Assembly: GCF_024296685.1 (NCBI RefSeq)
Contig: NZ_CP100763.1
Span: 2,170,001 to 2,234,000 of the forward strand
Length of the DNA stretch: 64,000 nt
From: Natrinema marinum
Lineage (GTDB): Archaea > Halobacteriota > Halobacteria > Halobacteriales > Natrialbaceae
Direction of reading: 5' to 3'
How positions within the stretch are numbered: the stretch's first letter is position 1; each line of letters opens with the position of its first letter. Made by a program: the position numbers and the translations under genes. This document shows, piece after piece, positions 60,008 through 64,000 of the stretch. Under the pieces are notes generated by a model. That model did no database searches. It was not told the origin of the DNA and saw only the letters and a list, made by a program, of their open reading frames with translations.

Positions 60008-61039
60008 ATGGGAAAACTGAGTAGACGTATGATACTTCGATCGACAGGTGTTACACTTACTGCGCTCTCGGCCAGTGGTCAAGTAGTCGCCACCGACGAC
60101 GAGGACCCACGGCGACAGTTCGCACGGCAAATGGACAAAGCCAGACTAATCGGTAAACAAGAAGGTATGGATGCGCGGGATGACTATCTCGATAGCCTTG
60201 GGTTGCCCCACAGCGAAGGTACAGTCGGGTTAGCGAACGACGCTGAGATTAGAGGAATACAGAATAATGGTGTAGGGAGTGCTGGAACGGGAATCGAAAC
60301 TCAACATAGCGGAACAAGTGATCAAGAAGCACAACCAAACTATTGCGTTAAACCGCGTGTCTGTGGCGAAGATGCAAATATTGATGTCAAGTTCCAGTTG
60401 ACGTACAACCCCAGAGGGGAGATTTTCGATTATACGTTTTACACGAAGTACCGATATGGGTGGAGGTCAGACTACAAAAGTGGCTATCACCCTGAGGATC
60501 CAGAAGACTACCTCCGTCTGTGGAGAAGTTCTAACGCATATGAAGAATATATTGGGCCCAGATGGCCGACGGATGTCCTCACATTAGCCTGGGATGACGG
60601 CGATAGACTGATGCCGTACATGCCCCCTTGGGAAGGTTGCGACTCAGTTCCGTGTGCGATCGTCGAAGAAAAGCCGTACACGAGATTCATCGGAGGCAGC
60701 TATTCGGGCAAGGGCATCGGTATCGAGGTCGATGGCTACCACATGGCCTACGATAACGGTCCTACCGGCGATGAAACGGAGTGGACACCACCGGTGACGA
60801 CGGGAATTATGCTCGAGAAAGGACCCGAATTCGTCGATTACACTCGACTCTCCGCGGCGTTTACATACGTCTGGAAAGGAGAAAGGACGAAGCCAGATAT
60901 CACAGTTGGATATCCGCCGTCGTTCAGTATCTCGGCAACCTCGGAGCGATTCGAAGCGTATCAGCGCTTCCAACACACTCGAGGCGCGGACGACACTGAG
61001 CGGGATACGTTTGAAATACGGGTCGACGAGGTGCTCTAA
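60008..61039 (+). CDS. Tat-exported protein of unknown function in an AT-rich patch
   Basis: No family was recognised. The 343-residue protein starts MGKLSRRMILRSTGVTLTALS, a twin-Arg signal, with predicted cleavage after about residue 29. The mature region has four Cys in two pairs (NYCVKPRVCGED and EGCDSVPCAI), possibly two disulfides. It is rich in Tyr, Trp and Asp, with a beta-rich look (YTRFIGGSYSGKGIGIEVDG). Codon use is clearly more AT-rich than in neighbouring genes, which points to later acquisition. The start is 25 nt below a TATA-like run. The next gene encodes a lipoprotein on the same strand. Confidence 0.7.
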   Translation: MGKLSRRMILRSTGVTLTALSASGQVVATDDEDPRRQFARQMDKARLIGKQEGMDARDDYLDSLGLPHSEGTVGLANDAEIRGIQNNGVGSAGTGIETQHSGTSDQEAQPNYCVKPRVCGEDANIDVKFQLTYNPRGEIFDYTFYTKYRYGWRSDYKSGYHPEDPEDYLRLWRSSNAYEEYIGPRWPTDVLTLAWDDGDRLMPYMPPWEGCDSVPCAIVEEKPYTRFIGGSYSGKGIGIEVDGYHMAYDNGPTGDETEWTPPVTTGIMLEKGPEFVDYTRLSAAFTYVWKGERTKPDITVGYPPSFSISATSERFEAYQRFQHTRGADDTERDTFEIRVDEVL

Positions 61040-61147
61040 TCGAGCATACTGATTGATAATTAATCATATTTGACCCCCCGATTCAGCACATTTATTTACA
61101 CTCGAGGTCATGGTTATGAGATGGGATAGAAAGCCATCTAACCATCG

Positions 61148-61585
61148 ATGAACGAAAATAAATTGCACCGCCGGCGCGAATTTATAGGAATTGTAGTAGC
61201 CACAGTAATTACTGCAACTGCCGGCTGTCAAGACTTGCTCTACGACGAGGAGCCCGAATATGAGAATAAAGCACAGATTGTGCTAACCAATTCATACTAC
61301 GAGAACGAGACGACGACGTTCGAATTTACAGCCAGAGCGGAGAACGGCACCGTCATCTACGAAAGCCAACGTGAAGTGACAAAGAGTCACTCATTTATCT
61401 CCGACCCGATCCCCGACGAGGTCCGTACTGTCGAGTACCAAACCGATGACGGTGCAAACGGTGTCGTTTCTGTTCCTGCCGAACCTGAATGTCCACCACA
61501 TCCGAGCATTCCCCGGGGAATCATTCTGTACTATGGAGACGACCGAGAGATGACGTATCGAGAAGAAGTACCCAGCTGCGACTAA
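61148..61585 (+). CDS. Small Tat lipoprotein of unknown function
   Basis: This 145-residue protein has an RRREFIGIV twin-Arg start and a lipobox-like ATAGC near residue 27, so it is predicted to be exported and lipid-anchored. The mature part is an acidic beta-rich domain (IVLTNSYYENETTTFEFTARAENGTVIYES). It has two Cys near the end (PECPPHP and VPSCD). It shares the AT-rich codon use of the gene at 60008 and lies 108 nt downstream. No family was recognised. A surface partner or immunity role for the upstream protein would be speculation. Confidence 0.65.
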   Translation: MNENKLHRRREFIGIVVATVITATAGCQDLLYDEEPEYENKAQIVLTNSYYENETTTFEFTARAENGTVIYESQREVTKSHSFISDPIPDEVRTVEYQTDDGANGVVSVPAEPECPPHPSIPRGIILYYGDDREMTYREEVPSCD

Positions 61586-61642
61586 TTGCACGCGGATAAA
61601 TTCACGAGCGTCGAGGTGAACGGTGTAGTACAGCCTGCGACG

Positions 61643-63595
61643 CTACTCGTCCTGCAGGAAGTCCGGCGCCGTCCGCTGCTCGTCGCGCTCGGCCTCGAGA
61701 TGGTCGCGGAACGCCTGGATCTCGACATCGTACTCCTGGTCCTCGAAGCGGTCGCGAACGGAGATGTTGCCGTCCTCCTCCTCGTTGTCGCCGACGATGA
61801 TCTGGTAGGGGACCCGGTCGTCGTGGGCCGCGCGGATCTTCCGCTCTAAGGTGCTGTCGCGACCGTCGACCTCGACGCGGAAGTCGTCGAACTCGTTTGC
61901 GACGCGGTGGGCGTAGCCGAGGTTGTCGTCGGAGATGGGCAGCACGCGGACCTGCTCGGGCGCGAGCCAGAGCGGGAACCGACCTTCGTAGTGCTCGATG
62001 AGCATCATGAAGAACCGCTCGTAGCTGCCGTAGAGCGCGCGGTGGATCATGACGGGGCGGTGTTCCTCGTTGTCCTCGCCGACGTAAGAGAGGTCGAACC
62101 GCTCGGGCATGTTGAAGTCGAGTTGGACCGTCGGGCCGTCCCACGAGCGGCCGATGGCGTCCTCGAACGCGAAGTCGATCTTCGGCCCGTAGAACGCGCC
62201 GTCGCCCTCCTCGATCTCGTACTCGTGGGCTCGGTTCTCGAGCACGTTCTCGAGTTGTTCCTCGGCGCGGTCCCAGATTTCGTCGGAACCAACCGACTTC
62301 TCGGGACGCGTGGCGAGTGCCATCTCGTAGTCGAGGTCGAACGTCTCGAGCACGTCGGTGATCATGTCCATGATCTCCTCGACCTCCTGTCGGATCTGGT
62401 CGGGGCGGATGAACAGGTGGCCGTCGTCGATCGTAAAGGCCCAGACCCGCGAGAGGCCGGAGAGTTCGCCGCGCTGCTCTTTGCGGTAGACTTTCCCGTT
62501 CTCCGCGTAGCGGATCGGCAGGTCGCGGTAGCTCCAGGAGTGATCCTGGAAGATGGCGGCGTGGCCGGGGCAGTTCATCGGCTTCAGGCCGAACTCGTCG
62601 TCGCCGACGTCGAAGATGAACATGTCGTCGGCGTAGTTCTCGTAGTGACCCGACCGGTGCCAGAGGTCCGTCTTGAAGACGTGGGGCGTCTCGACGTAGT
62701 CGTAGCCCGCGTCCTCGTTGAGGTCCTTGACGAACTCCTCGAGTTCGGAGAGGACCGTCTTCCCGGCGGGGTGATACAGCGGCAGGCCCGGCCCCGTCAC
62801 GTCCTGAATCGAGAAGAGATCCATCTCGTTGCCGATCCGGCGGTGGTCGCGCTTTTCGGCTTCCTGCTTGCGCTCTAAGAAGTCCTCGAGATCGCTCTCG
62901 TCCTCGAAGGCCGTGCCGTAGATGCGCGTCTGCATCGTATTCTCCTCGTCGCCGCGCCAGTACGCGCCGGCGATCTCGAGCAGGTCGATCGCGCCGATCT
63001 CGCCCGTCGAGTCGACGTGCGGGCCGGCACAGAGGTCCTCCCACTCGCCCTGGCTGTAGAACGTGACCGTGTCGTTCTCCTCGGCGAACTCCGCGAGAAG
63101 TTCGAGTTTGTAGGGCTCGTCGGCCAGACGCTCCTCGGCCTCCTCGATCGAGACCTCCTCGCGTTCGATCTCGTAGTCTGCGGCGATGATCTCTTCCATC
63201 TCGGCCTCGAGGTCCGCGAGGTCCTCCTCGTCGATATCGAGGTTGTCGAAGTCGTAGTAGAAGCCCTCGTCCGTCGGCGGGCCGATCGCGAGCTTGACCT
63301 CCTCGGCGTCGTACAGACGCTCGACGGCCTGAGCGAGACAGTGAGCCGCGGAGTGGCGCATGACCTCGAGGGACTCCTCGGAGCCGTCGGTGACGATCTC
63401 GAGTTCGGCACCGTCGTAGACGGGCTGTTCCTTGGCGACTAAGTCGCCGTCGAGTTTGCCGGCGACCGTGTCGCTGCCGAGGCCGGGGCCGATCTCGTAG
63501 GCGCAGTCCTCGACCGTCGCGCCGGCGTCGACCGCGAGTTCCGAGCCGTCGGGCAGTACGACCGCTACCTGTTCCTGTGAATCTTGTTCTGACAT
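61643..63595 (-). CDS. thrS: Threonyl-tRNA synthetase
   Basis: This 650-residue class II synthetase is of bacterial type: an N-terminal TGS domain (about 9-70), an editing domain with HSAAH (His81, His85) and CAGPHVDST, then a catalytic core with [10 protein letters not shown] (zinc Cys), [15 protein letters not shown] and [14 protein letters not shown]-terminal anticodon-binding domain follows (about 545-650, with [19 protein letters not shown]). It charges tRNA-Thr and hydrolyses mischarged Ser-tRNA. Bacterial-type thrS is normal in haloarchaea. Confidence 0.97.
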   Translation of the reverse strand: MSEQDSQEQVAVVLPDGSELAVDAGATVEDCAYEIGPGLGSDTVAGKLDGDLVAKEQPVYDGAELEIVTDGSEESLEVMRHSAAHCLAQAVERLYDAEEVKLAIGPPTDEGFYYDFDNLDIDEEDLADLEAEMEEIIAADYEIEREEVSIEEAEERLADEPYKLELLAEFAEENDTVTFYSQGEWEDLCAGPHVDSTGEIGAIDLLEIAGAYWRGDEENTMQTRIYGTAFEDESDLEDFLERKQEAEKRDHRRIGNEMDLFSIQDVTGPGLPLYHPAGKTVLSELEEFVKDLNEDAGYDYVETPHVFKTDLWHRSGHYENYADDMFIFDVGDDEFGLKPMNCPGHAAIFQDHSWSYRDLPIRYAENGKVYRKEQRGELSGLSRVWAFTIDDGHLFIRPDQIRQEVEEIMDMITDVLETFDLDYEMALATRPEKSVGSDEIWDRAEEQLENVLENRAHEYEIEEGDGAFYGPKIDFAFEDAIGRSWDGPTVQLDFNMPERFDLSYVGEDNEEHRPVMIHRALYGSYERFFMMLIEHYEGRFPLWLAPEQVRVLPISDDNLGYAHRVANEFDDFRVEVDGRDSTLERKIRAAHDDRVPYQIIVGDNEEEDGNISVRDRFEDQEYDVEIQAFRDHLEAERDEQRTAPDFLQDE

Positions 63596-63929
63596 GGCTG
63601 TGAGTGTGGTGAAAATCCCGGTGGCGCGTCCGCGTCCGCACGCTGGTCGACCGTGGCCGACGCAACACGCGGTAGGTGGGAGTTAAAAGCGGGCAAACGC
63701 CCCTGTAAAGCGGACACCTACCATCGTGGATACGCGTAGTCTCGAGCGGGATAAAAGCATTGTGATGGGCAGCGACAGCGGCGTCGCTCCTCGAGCGAAC
63801 GGGCGGCGTGACCGTGAAATCACAGTCGAGACGCCGCCCGCGTCGGTCCGTTCTTCGTTCCGTGCGACACGAAGATCGGACTATCGGCTATAGAACAGCT
63901 AATGTGTCACGAGCCGATAGCTGCCGACG
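63596..63929. other. 334-bp intergenic region between divergent genes
   Basis: No gene was seen. It should hold the thrS promoter (leftward) and that of the gene starting at 63930. CTAATGTG at 63898-63905 is centred about 28 nt before ATG 63930. Confidence 0.45.
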
Positions 63930-64000
63930 ATGGTCCTCGGAGGCTTCCTTCCGGACACGCCCCTCGTCAACGTGCTCGTCATCGTCGCAGCGACGGGCTT
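63930..64000 (+). CDS. Start of a gene cut by the right edge (perhaps sodium/calcium antiporter)
   Basis: From ATG 63930 the frame stays open to the edge and encodes 23 residues, MVLGGFLPDTPLVNVLVIVAAT and on. The hydrophobic stretch after a PDTP turn resembles the N-terminus of haloarchaeal sodium:calcium antiporters, but this is recalled only from general resemblance and cannot be confirmed on so few residues. A TATA-like element 28 nt upstream supports the start. Confidence 0.35.
   Translation, partial: MVLGGFLPDTPLVNVLVIVAATG

Noticed and set aside
60008-61039. Identification of the Tat-exported protein as a halocin H4-type toxin
   Set aside because: The length and Tat signal are similar, but I could not see matching sequence blocks. 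It is kept as unknown.
1-64000. CRISPR arrays, insertion sequences or prophage genes
   Set aside because: No regularly spaced repeats, transposase-like proteins, terminal inverted repeats or virus structural genes were seen in the window.

Overview
The window is a high-GC chromosomal segment of an extremely halophilic archaeon (class Halobacteria; a Natrialbales-type genome is likely, but the genus cannot be fixed from sequence alone). The evidence is acidic proteins, many leaderless genes with a TATA-like box about 25-30 nt before the start codon, Tat-type lipoprotein signals, and haloarchaeal families (HalOD1, Bat-type HTH, CdrL/CdrS, FtsZ2, NcsA, GfcR, DUF2240). No insertion sequence, integrase or CRISPR array was seen.

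Layout. 1-10 kb: two HAD hydrolases, an AI-2E-type permease, an SDR protein, a CPA2 antiporter with its RCK subunit, a two-pore-helix K+ channel with two RCK domains, DUF2240 and RNase HI. 10.5-21 kb: small HTH and membrane proteins, a phosphatidylserine decarboxylase-type enzyme, a lipoprotein deacetylase, the Lhr helicase and a MacB-like three-gene exporter. 21-28 kb: a decayed gene followed by a run of small regulators (Bat-HTH, DUF7344-like, HalOD1, two PadR) and a divergent pair of PhoU-type regulators.

28.5-39.7 kb is the most distinctive region: a divergent phosphonate locus. phnD-phnC-phnE and a hexapeptide acyltransferase run left. phnG-H-I-J-K-L-M, a TIM-barrel protein and a HAD phosphatase run right, mostly with 4-8 nt overlaps. 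phnP and phnN, which finish ribose-phosphate processing in Escherichia coli, are absent here. The two extra 3' genes are the obvious candidates to replace them, and the TIM-barrel protein keeps residues matching all nine zinc ligands of endonuclease IV.

41.2-45 kb: tRNA-Tyr, then the cell-division block cdrL-cdrS-ftsZ2, with five GTAAGAC/GTCTTAC sites ahead of cdrS, then ncsA (tRNA thiolation), an order also known in Haloferax. 45-59.5 kb is mostly housekeeping: an ABC-2 transporter, GNAT, methyltransferase, endonuclease IV, lipoate ligase, RIO2 kinase, ribosomal protein L15e, a universal stress protein, a methylaspartate mutase small subunit and GfcR. 59.5-61.6 kb is an AT-rich patch with two unrecognised Tat-exported proteins. 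The window closes with thrS and the first bases of a further gene.
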